Positions 31,780-42,294 of a stretch of DNA of 64,000 nt are shown here, piece after piece. The stretch spans positions 1-64,000 of the forward strand of contig JABCPU010000236.1 in assembly GCA_016800925.1 (NCBI GenBank). Reading direction: 5' to 3'. The first letter of the stretch is position 1. Each line of letters opens with the position of its first letter. Position numbers and translations under genes: made by a program. Under the pieces are notes generated by a model. It saw only the letters and a list, made by a program, of their open reading frames with translations. It ran no database searches and was not told the DNA's origin. This DNA is from Suillus spraguei. Lineage: Eukaryota > Basidiomycota > Agaricomycetes > Boletales > Suillaceae.

Positions 31780-32520
31780 TGACAAGATTATAGCTGGAGT
31801 ATAGGGGGAAAGAATCCGGAGGGTTTCTGGATGAGTTTCCAATGAAGTTTCCGAAGGGAATCCAAAAAATATCTGGAGGAGGTTTCCAAAATGTTTTCCA
31901 GAGGTATTCCAGAAATAGGGGTTCTGGAAGAGCAGACCAAGATAGGAACTGGAAAGGAATGGAAATCTGGTTTATAGGAGTAGAGTAACTTCGGTACAGA
32001 ATAGATTTCTTATTTTGACCCTTTAACTTGTAGTTTACATGCTGTTCTTATACTAAATATGTATGGAGTATCTCTGTCATCATCTCCAATGATATGACGG
32101 AGTCTGGAGTAAGTAGCTGTACACTATGCTATCATTGCTATGGATGAGTGTTAGTCTACTCTGCTACTTGACAGGTAGTCCAGAGGAGTAACCTAATCTG
32201 GATGACAGGTCACATGACCAGAAATACTTTTGGATATCACTTTTGGATATCTCTATCTTCTTCTGGATAGGGGCTATCAGATGCGGATTCTAACACATTT
32301 CTCGTCTGTTAGCTTGCTTACTCAACCCTGATTATGCTTTGGAAATTGGCTGTGTCCTGCTCTCAGGCAGTGCATTTCTCGTTTGTTGGCTCACTTACTC
32401 ACCCTGATGATGCACTGGTCACATCCCACTCCCAACTAGTGTGTGTTCTCATCTTTTGGCTCGCTTAATACCCAACCCTGATGGTGCTCTTGTTGTGTCC
32501 CACTCTCAGAGTATGTGAAG
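31700..32520 (+). repeat. Tandem repeat of about 80 bp units, first unit is an intron
   Basis: About four degenerate units share TTGGCTCGCTTAC, CCTGATGATGCTCTGGT and CCCACTCTCAGGCAGTGCATTT: 31700-31779, then after LTR-F 32296-32375, 32376-32440 and 32441-32520. A fifth, looser unit is at 32829-32960. The first unit is exactly the predicted intron plus the start of exon 3 of the gene at 31463. LTR-F is inserted in the array. Confidence 0.75.
31780..32295 (-). mobile_element. Solo LTR-F, target duplication CATTT
   Basis: 516 bp. On the minus strand it runs TGTTAGAATCCGC to ATCTTGTCA. Perfect CATTT flanks at 31775-31779 and 32296-32300. The interior has TTCC/GGAA-rich repeats (31810-31960). A second copy in the opposite orientation is at 49229-49753. 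Confidence 0.92.
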
Positions 32521-33298
32521 GATCAGTTAATGATGTTTGGGTCTAGTCCTTGAAAACATTCATATCTCAGGGACTTGGCCCACAATCTCTTCCATCTGAA
32601 ATGGGTCTCTTGGAAGTGTGCTCACTTTAGAGTGGAGATGCTGAGTGGGAGTGTGCTGTGTCTGAGATATCGGGGTAGGTTTTCTCATTTGTTATTGTTC
32701 GTTCTACTCATGGCTGCCAATTTTGCCTCCTTGTCAGCTGTCTTATTTCCATGAATTCCTTCATGTCCTGGAGACCATCATAAGGTGACGTCAAAGTCCA
32801 GTTATCATCTGGCTAGCGATTTCATTTCCCATGTTCTTGTCTTTTGGCTTGCTTACCTGATGTTGGCTGCTTGTCACTGTCCAACAACGAGGAAGTGCAT
32901 AATTTCAATGCTGGTGGTGCTCTGGTGATGGCCCATTCTCATATGGTGTGTAACTTATGTTGTCTAGTGAAATGTTCACTGTTTCTTTTGACCTTGACAA
33001 CACCAGAATGAGTTTCTCTGCGATGGCCCAACCCAACAAAGTCATGTTTTGCCCTCACACAGTATGTGGTGTTATCTGTCCAGGTGAATAGCTAAACCAA
33101 ACTTTTCTTATTGCCTCATCAGATGGTGCGTGTTCACATACTGCAGTCACTTTATGCTTGTATAATACATACAGCCAAGGCTGAGATATCCCTGTTCTAC
33201 ACAGGCCACCCCATGTGGGCCCATCAATGTGTTGTTGTGTTAAATACAGGTGGGCCCATAGTATGTGGTGTAGTAGATAAGTGAAAACTTTTCTATTA
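32521..33298. other. No gene recognised
   Basis: Holds the loose fifth repeat unit (32829-32960) and GTGGGCCCAT words near 33220-33260 that recur in the 34400-34800 repeat area. No protein-like frame or splice structure was found. Confidence 0.4.
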
Positions 33299-33881
33299 AG
33301 CACTGCATACCCTGCACAATACAGTACCTGATTTTACACCATTGCACATACTATAGGTCAGCATTATTGTCTAACTCTGGATCTACCCAGTAGTAGACGT
33401 AGTCTTTAAAGTTCCTTATCACTCGTTAATCTATCACACTCATTCTCCATTACCACTGGCATACCACTGGACTTTTGACTGTTATTTTGACTGAACTTCT
33501 CACGCACCACTACTTTACCACTGAAAGTACCGCGGCTTTCTTTACTGTTTCTTCACACTGCTCGCAACTTTACCATTACCACTGATATCATCGCTTGACA
33601 TCACTCGCTTGACGCAACTGTTTCTGACTATATCTTGACCACAGTAGCACTGCTACACATGACGCTAGTTCTGGTGGCATCATCGCTGACTGCAGCAACT
33701 TACTGCTGACCACGATGCTTCTTTTGCACATAAGTTTGACTCGAACTTGACCATACTAATAGGCATCCCCCTTTAGGGTCAAACACTCTTGTTCTCACAA
33801 GTGAAGCAGATGGAGCGCAAGACTCACATACTAAATTAGGAGGTAGTTTATCTACAGCCCAGGTTAGGTTGTATCTTTACA
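33299..33881 (+). mobile_element. LTR-B fragment (3' part)
   Basis: Matches the last 580 bp of LTR-B, ending TTGTATCTTTACA at 33881. The 5' 380 bp are missing. It truncates the minus-strand gene that follows. Confidence 0.88.
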
Positions 33882-34346
33882 CCGGTATCCTCAACACCTT
33901 CTTCAGACTCCAGGATAGGAGTTGGTTGGCATGCATAGGAGATCGCTCTGGTTGTCCTTCCCATGGACTTGGAGGCTGGTGCAGCCTTTGGCCTAGAGCG
34001 TGACCTCAGCACCTGCTTGCTTCTTGCAGGACCACTGGTATTGACTGACACTGGTTGGTTACATTGTACCTTCATGTTGTGGCACTTGGTGCAAGACTTC
34101 ATGGCTTGTCCCCTCCGGCTAACCACAACAAGACAAGGCTCTTCAATGCATCTCTTGCAGGGCAGATTGTACTATTAAAGAGTGAGTACTCGGTCTCTTG
34201 AACTAACCTTCCTAACTCACCTCCTCTGCATCAGCCTTCTGCAGGCTACACCCTCTGACAGGCTCAGTGATGTCCATGGCCTTCTCCTTTCCCTTGCCCT
34301 TTGGCTGGGCTTGGCCAACATTTGGCACAGCTTTCACATATTACAG
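33882..34346 (-). pseudogene. Cysteine-cluster (CxxC) protein gene, fragment
   Basis: Two minus-strand exons joined by a 49-bp intron (34220-34172, GTGAGT..TTAATAG): a Lys/Gly/Pro-rich stretch with KGKGKEKA, then LPCKRCIEEPC and, about 20 residues on, SCTKCHNMKVQC, followed by an Arg/Ser-rich basic segment. The paired C-x2-C-x5/6-C groups look like a zinc cluster and resemble the many cysteine-cluster orphan proteins of mushroom genomes. Function is unknown. LTR-B removed the C-terminus at 33881, and no start was found upstream of 34346. Confidence 0.6.
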
Positions 34347-34379
34347 TGAACTATCTCTGTATTATATGAGTCCATGGAC

Positions 34380-34810
34380 ATGCATAATATCCCATATGAT
34401 ACGGACCAGCGGACCATGGGCCCATGGTAGAAATATCCTTGTTGATGACGGATGGGCTGGGAGGAATATTATTCCCAATGATGGCGGGTGGGCCCATGCA
34501 AGGAATATGTAGAGTAGATGAGTGGGCCGATGTACATAAATATTTGGTAGATGGATGGGCCGAGGTAGTTGGATATCATGTAGATGGGTGTATCAAGGTA
34601 GATGTGTATCAAATAAACAGGTATGTGAAGGGTACTTGTTATCACATACACAGGTGGGCCCAGACACATATTAAATTAGACGGGTATTAGACAGGTGGGC
34701 CGAGAGTGTTATATAAATATTTATTAATGGTGGGCGAGGGTGTTGTACAGTATATTATATTAGACGGGTGGGCCCATGTGTATGATAATTGTAGACATGA
34801 TGGAGCTGAG
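34380..34810. repeat. Degenerate GGTGGGCC-containing repeats
   Basis: Words such as GATGGGTGGGCC(C/G) and ATATCAT recur every 40-60 bp, mixed with ATATTA stretches. The period is irregular. It has the look of an old minisatellite. No gene. Confidence 0.5.
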
Positions 34811-34880
34811 GGAGTTGCATATCATCCAAATCAGAGGAGGTAATAAATTTACTGAGTTCCTGGAGCAGCAGGTGCTCTCT

Positions 34881-35130
34881 TGACATGGCCTTTTATGGCG
34901 CTTAGGTTGTCTTGTAGAATGTGGAAAGTGGGGTGCGAGGCTTGTGTTGCCCTACAAGACACCCAGTTCTGACCCCCAAAAATCAGCATACCAAGTTCTG
35001 AGTTCCGAGACCCACGTCTCCACTTGACATGGCCTTTTATGGCACTTAGGTTGTCTTGTAGAATGTGGACACTGGGGTGCAAAAATTGGTTGCCCTATGA
35101 GATGCCAAGTTCCGAACCCGGGTCTCGACA
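34881..35130. repeat. Tandem duplication, 144-bp period
   Basis: TGACATGGCCTTTTATGG at 34881 returns at 35025 with GCACTTAGGTTGTCTTGTAGAATGTGG and a GGGGTGC tail in both. The second unit is incomplete at its 3' end. Non-coding. 35131-35319 shows nothing further. Confidence 0.8.
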
Positions 35131-35319
35131 AATGAATATCTGATATCCAGCACACTTCCAATCATCTGGTGTTTCATTGAGCAATGGATGATAATACATC
35201 TTTGAAAGCCAACATCATCCAAGGTTCCCTTATCTGATCCTTGCTATCTCCACCCCCTTTAACACCAAAGTCTGGACATCCAGCATTCAGCATCTGATTT
35301 CCCAATATCAACTTCCAAC

Positions 35320-36622
35320 ATGAACACTTCTTCCATGTCCACTTGTGACATAAAAATCTGGCACACTTGGGCCCTGGCCGTCACTTATGAAGCAGGGGAA
35401 TATACCAAACAGAAATTCAATGCAGAGAAGACTTGAGGAGAACCAGTTATACCTTCTCCGAACCTGGACACTGATCTGGTGATGGTGTGCGATCGCTTGG
35501 CTGATGTACTCATAAAGGCATATAAAAATCCCAGTGGGTCTTCCTGCAAATGTTGAAAATTTGTTTGATGATTCAAATTCCTTTATGACAGTTAAGATGC
35601 AGATCGATATTGCAAGATATAGCAAATTGATATCCCCAAAGAACACTGGGCATAATGATGAGAAAGAGGAGAAGTTGCTTGAGAGGTGTCCTCCTGGCCA
35701 TGAGGGTAGAAAGTTGGTGGACAAACCTGCCACAATTCTCGATGCTTCCGGTACCATCATTGCATGGTACCTCCCAGACACCCTGACTGAGACCACCCAG
35801 GTGCGTAATGTAGATTGTTACTCAATGGATATTGAATATCAAATGGTACCTACAGAAGGAAATTAGGGCGGCCACCAATTTGCTGGGTCCAAGCTTCAAA
35901 AAAAGTGTAAAGGCTGATGGCAATTGGTGATATAATCAAGAATGGTTCAAATAGGGCTCAGAAAATGTTGGGTCAACTCCTGGATGCATCAATTTATCTC
36001 CGGCATGGTTTCAACAGGGCCACGAGGTAGGATGTGATGAGATGGCGATTTCTGGAGTCAAACTCACCAATCCCATAGAATCTGTCAGATCCGGAGGTAT
36101 CTGCATCATTGAAGGGACCCTCCTCCAAGAATATCCTCAAAGCTATTGCAAGGCCGGCAGCCATCGCATTGGCAGCACTCAGGGTCATGCATCCTCAGCA
36201 GTACTTTGCAGGGTTACGAGCCTTGTCACACCTCGGAGATAAGGCAGTGAGCAAGGAACTGCCACAGATGCCAGAGACCCTGCAGTACTGGGCATCCGTG
36301 TTTAACAGCCTCTCCATCATTTCCAATTGGGAAACCCCCAATCATTGAGACCATTTATCCATTCCTGAATGCTTCGATATTCTCACCACTGTGGGGAACT
36401 ATTCTAATGCTCGGATGAGTATGCCAAGCCTTCAGCTGGAATTCAGGTATGATTCCAGCTGTATGATTGCGTTTTCAGGAAGGATTGTGAGACATGGTTC
36501 ATGGAGTGGAAGGGGATCGGATTGCTTGGGCATGGTATATGAGGTATTCTGTGCACATTTATGCTGGGGTTCCCTCATGTGGATGGGCTAGGGTCAAAGG
36601 CCACATAGTAACCACGGTGTGA
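35320..36622 (+). pseudogene. TET/JBP-type 2OG-Fe(II) dioxygenase, inactivated
   Basis: Related to the fungal TET/JBP enzymes that oxidise 5-methylcytosine. Exons: 35320-35800, 35856-36026 and 36079-36622, with introns of 55 and 52 bp. Landmarks in order: ILDASGTIIAWYLPD, GCINLSPAWFQQGH, ALRVMHPQQYFAG, WASVFNSLSIISNWETPNH (iron-binding His at 36343-36345, with Asp at 36349-36351), AFSGRIVRHG (distal His at 36493-36495) and, in a shifted frame, GDRIAWAWYMR, whose Arg (36518-36520) would bind 2-oxoglutarate. Breaks: TGA 35434-35436, one extra A near 35528, TGA 35928-35930, TAG 35952-35954, TGA 36346-36348 and a shift in the G-run at 36512-36515. Three of the four stops are TGA where CGA is plausible. 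Family assignment rests on my recall of Agaricomycete relatives. Confidence 0.82.
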
Positions 36623-36719
36623 AAGATCAAAGAAGTTGAAAGAGTTGTTACCCATGTTAGTAGCAACACACAAATACCATGTACCAATTAGAACATCAAC
36701 ATTTTTGGAACTCAAGTCG

Positions 36720-38290
36720 GAAGTCGAGTTCCATGAATTGAGTCCCGAACTCTGAGTATCTCAGCACTCGGGACTCAATACTCGAAATTCAGGACTCAAT
36801 AATTGGAATTCAGCACTCGATAGTCCAAATTCAGGTTCAATACTCGGGACTCAGCAAAATGTGAGGCAACAGACTTTGATCCATACATTTTGAGTGCCGA
36901 ACCCCGAACCCTGGCAGCCGGCACTCAGCACTCAGGACTTGGGACTCATAACAATGTGAAAGATATGAATTCACATATAGTAAGTGCCGAACCCCGAACT
37001 CCAGCAGCCAGCACTCGGGACTTGGGACTCAGAACAATGTGAAAGATATGAATTCACATATATTAAGTGCCGAACCCTGGCAGCCAGCACTTGGGACTTG
37101 GGACTCAGAACAATGTGAAAGATATTAATTCACACATGTTAAGTGCCGAACGCTGAATGCTGAACCCCGGAACCCGGAACTCAGGACTTGGGACTCAGAA
37201 TAATGTGAAAGTTATTGATCCACATAGTTTGAGTGCCGAACCCCGAACCCTGGTAGCTGGCACTCAGGACTCAAAATAATGTGAATGTTATTGATCTACA
37301 CAGTTTGAGTGCCAAACCCCAAACTCTGGCAGCCAGCACTCGGGACTCATAACATTGTGAAAGATATTGATCCACATATGTTAAGTGCCGAATGCTGAAT
37401 GCCAAGCCCCGGCACCCAGAACTCAGGACTCGGCACTCAGAATAATGTGAAAGTTATTGATCCACACATGTTGAGTGCCAAACTCCAAAGCCCAGCAGCC
37501 AGCACTCCAAACTCCGGACTCATAATTATGTGAAAGATATTGATCCACACATTTTGAGTGCTGAACCCCGAACCCTGGCAGCTGGCATTCCGGCACTTGG
37601 GACTCAGGACTCATAACAATGTGAAAGACATTTATTCACACATTTTAAGTGCCGAACCCTGAGCCCCAGCGTCCAGCACACAGGACACGGGACTCAGAAC
37701 AATGTGAAAGATATTGATCCACACATTTTAAGAGAATATGGGGCAATAAAAAGATTTTAATCCACACATTTTTGGTAGGTATCAGTGTGGTCTGGAATCT
37801 TGAGTGTCAATTTTTGGGACTTTGCACCCGACACCTGGCACTCGGGACTCAGAACCAATAAAGAGACTTTGACCCACACATTGTGAGTGCCGAACCCCGA
37901 ACCCCAAAATCCAGAAGTCCACAGTTTTGGGGTTTGGCATGCAGGATTCTTCACTCAGGACTCACAAAAATGTGAGGCAAAGAAAAACTTTGATCCACAC
38001 ATTTTTGGGAGATATCTATTTCATCTCAAATCTTGAGTGCTGAACTTTAAACCCAAAAATCTGGTAGTCCACAATTTCTGGGTTGGGGGTTCGGTACCTA
38101 AGATTCATGACTTGGCACTCAGAAAAATGTGAGGCAATCTTGCCATTCAAAAGTCGAGTCCCATGAATTGAGTCCCAAACTCTGAGTACCTTGGCACTCG
38201 GGCATTTGCCACTGAGCATTCGGGATTTAGGACTCTACATCTGGGACTTGAAATCCAGTCCTCGAAATCCGGAACTAAATATTAGGGAGT
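36720..38290. repeat. Minisatellite, about 70-100 bp units
   Basis: At least eleven units built on GAGTGCCGAACCCCGAACCC, then GGCAGCCAGCACTC, GGACTCAGAACAATGTGAAAG and ATATTGATCCACACAT, clearest at 36890-37740, with degenerate units at both ends (36720-36890 and 37780-38290). Unit length varies. No coding. It sits between the dioxygenase relic and the unknown gene at 38350. Confidence 0.9.
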
Positions 38291-38349
38291 CAAGACAATC
38301 ATTTGGACAGAATATTATATTTTACATCATGTATGACATAAAGACCTCT

Positions 38350-39070
38350 CTATTCTGAACACAGTGAAGAGGACTCCACTCCCCTGCCTCTCTTCAATCT
38401 CTGTAGCATGTCAGTGTACATCTTCACCTCTGCCATCTTCTCATGGATACCCTCATCTTGCTCCTCCATCAATGCTAACAGGCGTACTTGAAGCATCTTA
38501 AGTCCCATCACAGATGGGCCTGATGAGTCATTTACCTCCTCAGGAAGAACCAAGCCATCATCCTCAACTCCATTTTCCATCCAATGCTGGTAGTGAGCGA
38601 CACAGGACCTCATGATTTGACCCCATTGCCATGGTTCATTCGGAATTTTGGCGTGTCCCATCCACCATGGAGTATCATAGCTGGGAACAATCCGGGATGG
38701 ATGTCCCGGAGCTGCAACATCATCAAACTGACATAGGTGGGATGAAAAGATGTGGTCTGGAACAGTGTTCCAGGTGAGCATGGGATACAATGTCAGAATA
38801 TGAGCGACTGGGCTTGAAACAACAGAAACAATGTTCCTTGCAGCTGAGTACTTCAGGAGTGGAGTAACAAATGTCTGTTGGAAATCTCAGCATTGCCCAC
38901 CAAAGTCAGCCGGTCATCCGGTCATCAGTCACTTACATTGATCTCCCATTGCAGCCTGGCCTTAAAGTACATGATCCGGGCAGAAGAGGGAGGGTTGTTA
39001 GCAGCCTCCATCTGATATTGAGAGATACATGCGTGGTGACACGCATCAAACTGGTCTGGTGCATGGCTGA
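38350..39070 (-). CDS. Unknown protein with C-terminal coiled coil, 5' incomplete
   Basis: Two minus-strand exons, 39070-38937 and 38874-38350, joined in frame by a 62-bp intron (GTAAGTG..TTTCCAACAG). About 219 codons end at TAG 38350-38352. The first exon holds CHHACISQYQMEAA. The second has a hydrophobic stretch (NIVSVVSSPVAHILTLYP), a Trp-rich segment (YDTPWWMGHAKIPN, EPWQWGQIMRSC) and an acidic-to-basic helix with heptads near the C-terminus (LALMEEQDEGIHEKMAEV). An acceptor (TGCTTAG) just before 39070 shows that at least one more exon lay upstream. There are no internal stops, so it may be a living host gene. I do not recognise the family. Confidence 0.6.
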
Positions 39071-40792
39071 CTAAGCACTACTGCAGCTGACAAATAGTAC
39101 CAGGACTATAATAGCTTGGTGTTCCTCTATTCAGAAATCAATCCATGACGCAGAATCAAAAGTTTCTTCTTGCTTGTAAAAGTTTGCTTATTATTTCTAA
39201 TTCATTTTTCATGGGTGTGTTTATGTATGTTTGGCTACAGAAACTACTTTATAAGATTCCCACAGATGTCAGGTGACCCCAGCAAAATAATTACATAGAG
39301 TTACCCTGCAGAGAAACCCATGAAACCCACTATGATTCACTCACATCATTTCTATGCATCTACAAAAAGTGCAAATTTATGCTTCAAATATTACATAATT
39401 AATATTCCTCCTAGGATAGCCACTAATAGTCACCTGATCTCAAATTTATGCATAGCCATCAATATCCCACATGACTTCTTCTCACACCCTTGAGCATATT
39501 ACAAATCAACTATGACAACATTCAATAAATAAGGTAGGTCAGACAAAATGTGGGAAAACAGTAGCATAGTCATTCATTTTGTCTATATAAGACCCACCTT
39601 TTTGTCAATAAAAGTGAGATTTTCTCCCCCTCAGAAATATAACTGAGAGTGAAGTGTGACCAGCTCTATCAGTACACTGTCAAGTACATTGTCAACAACA
39701 GTAAGATTGGAAGTCTACTCTGTGAGACAGCACTACCTTGAGCTCACTGTGTCTGACAACCAGCAAGACAACAAATCTTTTTTCTTTAACAAATTCATTC
39801 TAGTTTCTTTCATCATCTTTCTCTCTGTTTTTCTTTCTCTGTTGTCTGTGTCCTTGCTTTTGTTTCTCTTGAATCTTTCTCTTTTCTTCTTTTTCTTTGA
39901 TTACTGGTCTCTCTCTCTCTTTCAAAGTTTGCTGGTGCTAAGTGTCCTTGTGTTTCTGATATTTGTGTTGTCTCTTTAGTCCATCTAAGGCCAGAGTAGC
40001 TTAGTGGGAGAGACTTTAGGGGTTGACAGTGACACTTGATCTCGCACATTGAGTAGCGATACTGAGTTAAGGTCTTCACTGACTGATAGACTCTAGTTAT
40101 TGAAAGGGGACTTGGTATTGAAATCCAAGGATGTCCATTCCTGCTAACTGCTTAATACTCATAGTGAGTTCCTTGGCAGCAGGTTCAATAGTAAGCTAGA
40201 GATATCTGAAGTAGTGATCAGTCTTGACTAGGGATTCTACCTGCTTGTCTGAGAAGGTGATTGTTGTAACTTCCCACAAATTGTGGTAGCACAATTGTTG
40301 CAAAACACCTGCATTCCATTGGAGAGAGTAATTCGGCCAGTTACTTCTGTTTCTTAGTTTGTTTGACTTCTGTGTCTTTCTTTGAAGTTTAGTTGTTTCA
40401 AGAATCTTTGTCATTGTCCAAGAGTTTGCTGATCTCACAGAAGTGACTCATTTGCTGACTGTAGCCTGGGGAACATAAACAGCCACCCACGTACAACCAC
40501 ATTATCAGTCATTGGTATTTGTCTGAATCACTGGCCATGGAGATATTTGGTTTATAGGTGTTTATCCATAGATCATCTATCTAAGAAGACAGTGGATGCG
40601 CGATGCAGCCATATTCAAAGTACAAGAAATATCTTGAAGGTTCAGCTTCATGGGTTGCCAGTGATTTCCAGTATTTGGAGTGCCAGATGTGGATGCAGGA
40701 GTTTCAGGCATGGCTAATGCAAGAGTGTGACACTGGCAATGAAAGTGACAGATGGTGAAGAGGTGATGATATGAGTCAATGATGGATGGATA
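39071..40792. other. No gene recognised
   Basis: AT-rich. A TATA-like TCTATATAAGACCC at about 39582 followed by an AATAAAAG word near 39608 looks like an LTR or promoter edge, but no partner copy was found. 39990-40010 contains a tRNA A-box-like TAGCTTAGTGGGAGAG without a B-box. A T/C-rich stretch lies at 39780-39970. Confidence 0.4.
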
Positions 40793-40818
40793 AGACATTC
40801 ATGCGCAACCCTGGTAAG

Positions 40819-41291
40819 TGTTATGACTGGGATGGCGTCACCAGCGACAGTGAAAAGACACAGACGGTCTGCTGGGAGTTCTTACAATGTCCACAAGAGA
40901 ACAAGGTGAAAGTACAAGGAACGCGTTCCGAGTACGATTAAGGGTTCGGCCTCAAAGACAAGTCTAAGAGGTTCTACGAGAATAGAGACTAAGTCTAAGG
41001 AGTGCTTAGGCTTAGAGACGATTCAAGACAACTTAAGTTGGAGACCTAAGCGAAGGAAGTTCCAGGTAAAACCCAGTAAGATTAAAGTGAAGAGTCTACT
41101 ACAAGTACACTGTGCTTATATAGGTAGATATGTGTGCACAGACCAGGTAACCGTGAGAATGTAACTGCGTATCCTAATAAGGAAGGCATGTGTTGTACAG
41201 ATGCGTTGAGCATATGAGTCAAAGTCATGTGACATGATATACAAGTAAGAAGATAAAGGGAAAATGAATAGGGGCACGTACAACTGTAACA
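40819..41291 (-). mobile_element. Solo LTR-A, target duplication GTAAG
   Basis: 473 bp, perfect GTAAG flanks at 40814-40818 and 41292-41296. Removing it rejoins the copia reading FMRNPGKPHWEATK, so it lies in a copia RT/RNase H sequence. Confidence 0.93.
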
Positions 41292-41850
41292 GTAAGCCCC
41301 ACTGGGAAGCTACCAAGTGTGCCCTCCGCTACCTAAAAGGATTAGCCAACTTTGAACTTACCCTTGGCATGACCGACGGCAGGATTGAGGCATTTGTTGA
41401 TGCAGACTGGGCATCGCAACCCCACCAACATTCAATGTCTGGCTACATTGTCATGTTGAATGGAGGCCCAGTTGCCTGGAGTGCCCAAAAACAGCCATTG
41501 ATCATACTATCAACTGCAGAAGCTGAGTACATCGCGTTAACCAGTGTGGCAAGAGAGGTACTTTACCTTCAGCTCCTCGTTGGTGAGCTCTATGAGGCAC
41601 CACCCCTTCCTACCCCCATCTTTTGTGACAACCAAGCTGCCATTGCGTTAGCAAGCTCCAGAAAGTTTCAATCATGCACCAAGCACATCGACCTACACTA
41701 CCACTTTGTACATTCCCACGTTAGAAACAGGACGTTCAAACTCCTCTATTGTCCCACGGAGGACAATGTGGCTGATGCCTTTACAAAGGCTTTAGCATGC
41801 CCATGCCTACAAAAGCTGAGGACTCACATGAATCTGGCTTGCGCTCGAGG
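41292..41850 (+). pseudogene. Copia RNase H, intact domain of a truncated element
   Basis: An unbroken copia RNase H from GKPHWEATKCALRYLKG (with 40793-40818 before the LTR-A) through AFVDADWAS (first Asp), LSTAEAEY (Glu), IFCDNQAAI (second Asp) to NVADAFTKAL and the polypurine tract. All catalytic residues are present. The element is the same family as Copia-1a/b. Left of 40793 no copia sequence is recognisable, so it is 5' truncated. Confidence 0.92.
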
Positions 41851-41855
41851 GGGAG

Positions 41856-42294
41856 TGTTGGAATCTGAACGATCTGAGAGGGAAGAGGCCAAAGGATCTG
41901 AGATAGGTACGAGCGGGAAGTGATAAGGAGAATGGTCCAAGTGCAAGGCCAGAATGGCCAATAGCATGTGCCAGCGTGACGACATCATTACACTGTGCAA
42001 TATGCCGTTTGATTTCGTCGCGCTACAAAATATGCCATATTGATTAGTTTTATTTTTGTTGCTATTCCACTCACCTTATAGTAGGTGCTCAAGCGCAAAA
42101 ACATCTCAGTTCTTTTCAAGAGACTGAGATGTAAGTACCTAGTCACAAGTCACCGTTTTGCCCAGGCTAATGAGCACTTTAGTTACCTTGTTATCTAGGT
42201 ACTTTAACCGTCAATGGAGTTCTTTTCAAGAGACTGAGATTTACCTTGTTATCTAGCGTGCCCGCTCCCTCCCCATTCATCTCATAATCCCAGA
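41856..42294 (+). mobile_element. 3' LTR-E of the truncated copia
   Basis: 439 bp, TGTTGGAATCTGAACG to CCCAGA, directly after the polypurine tract GAGGGGGAG. It abuts Gypsy-3 integrase at 42295, so this copia was inserted in Gypsy-3. Right flank AACAG. The left flank is lost. Confidence 0.93.

Noticed and set aside
35308..35796. 162-codon minus-strand frame
   Set aside because: Antisense to the dioxygenase relic, whose plus-strand reading has the recognisable motifs.
36720..38290. CRISPR-like array
   Set aside because: Repeat units are long, variable and without unique spacers of constant size. The genome is fungal.
39656..39979. 107-codon plus-strand frame
   Set aside because: The long Phe/Leu/Ser stretch comes from a T/C-rich low-complexity region. 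No domain, splice site or repeat partner supports it.
39985..40080. Possible tRNA or tRNA-derived SINE
   Set aside because: TAGCTTAGTGGGAGAG resembles an A-box, but no B-box (GGTTCGANNCC) or acceptor stem follows at the right distance.
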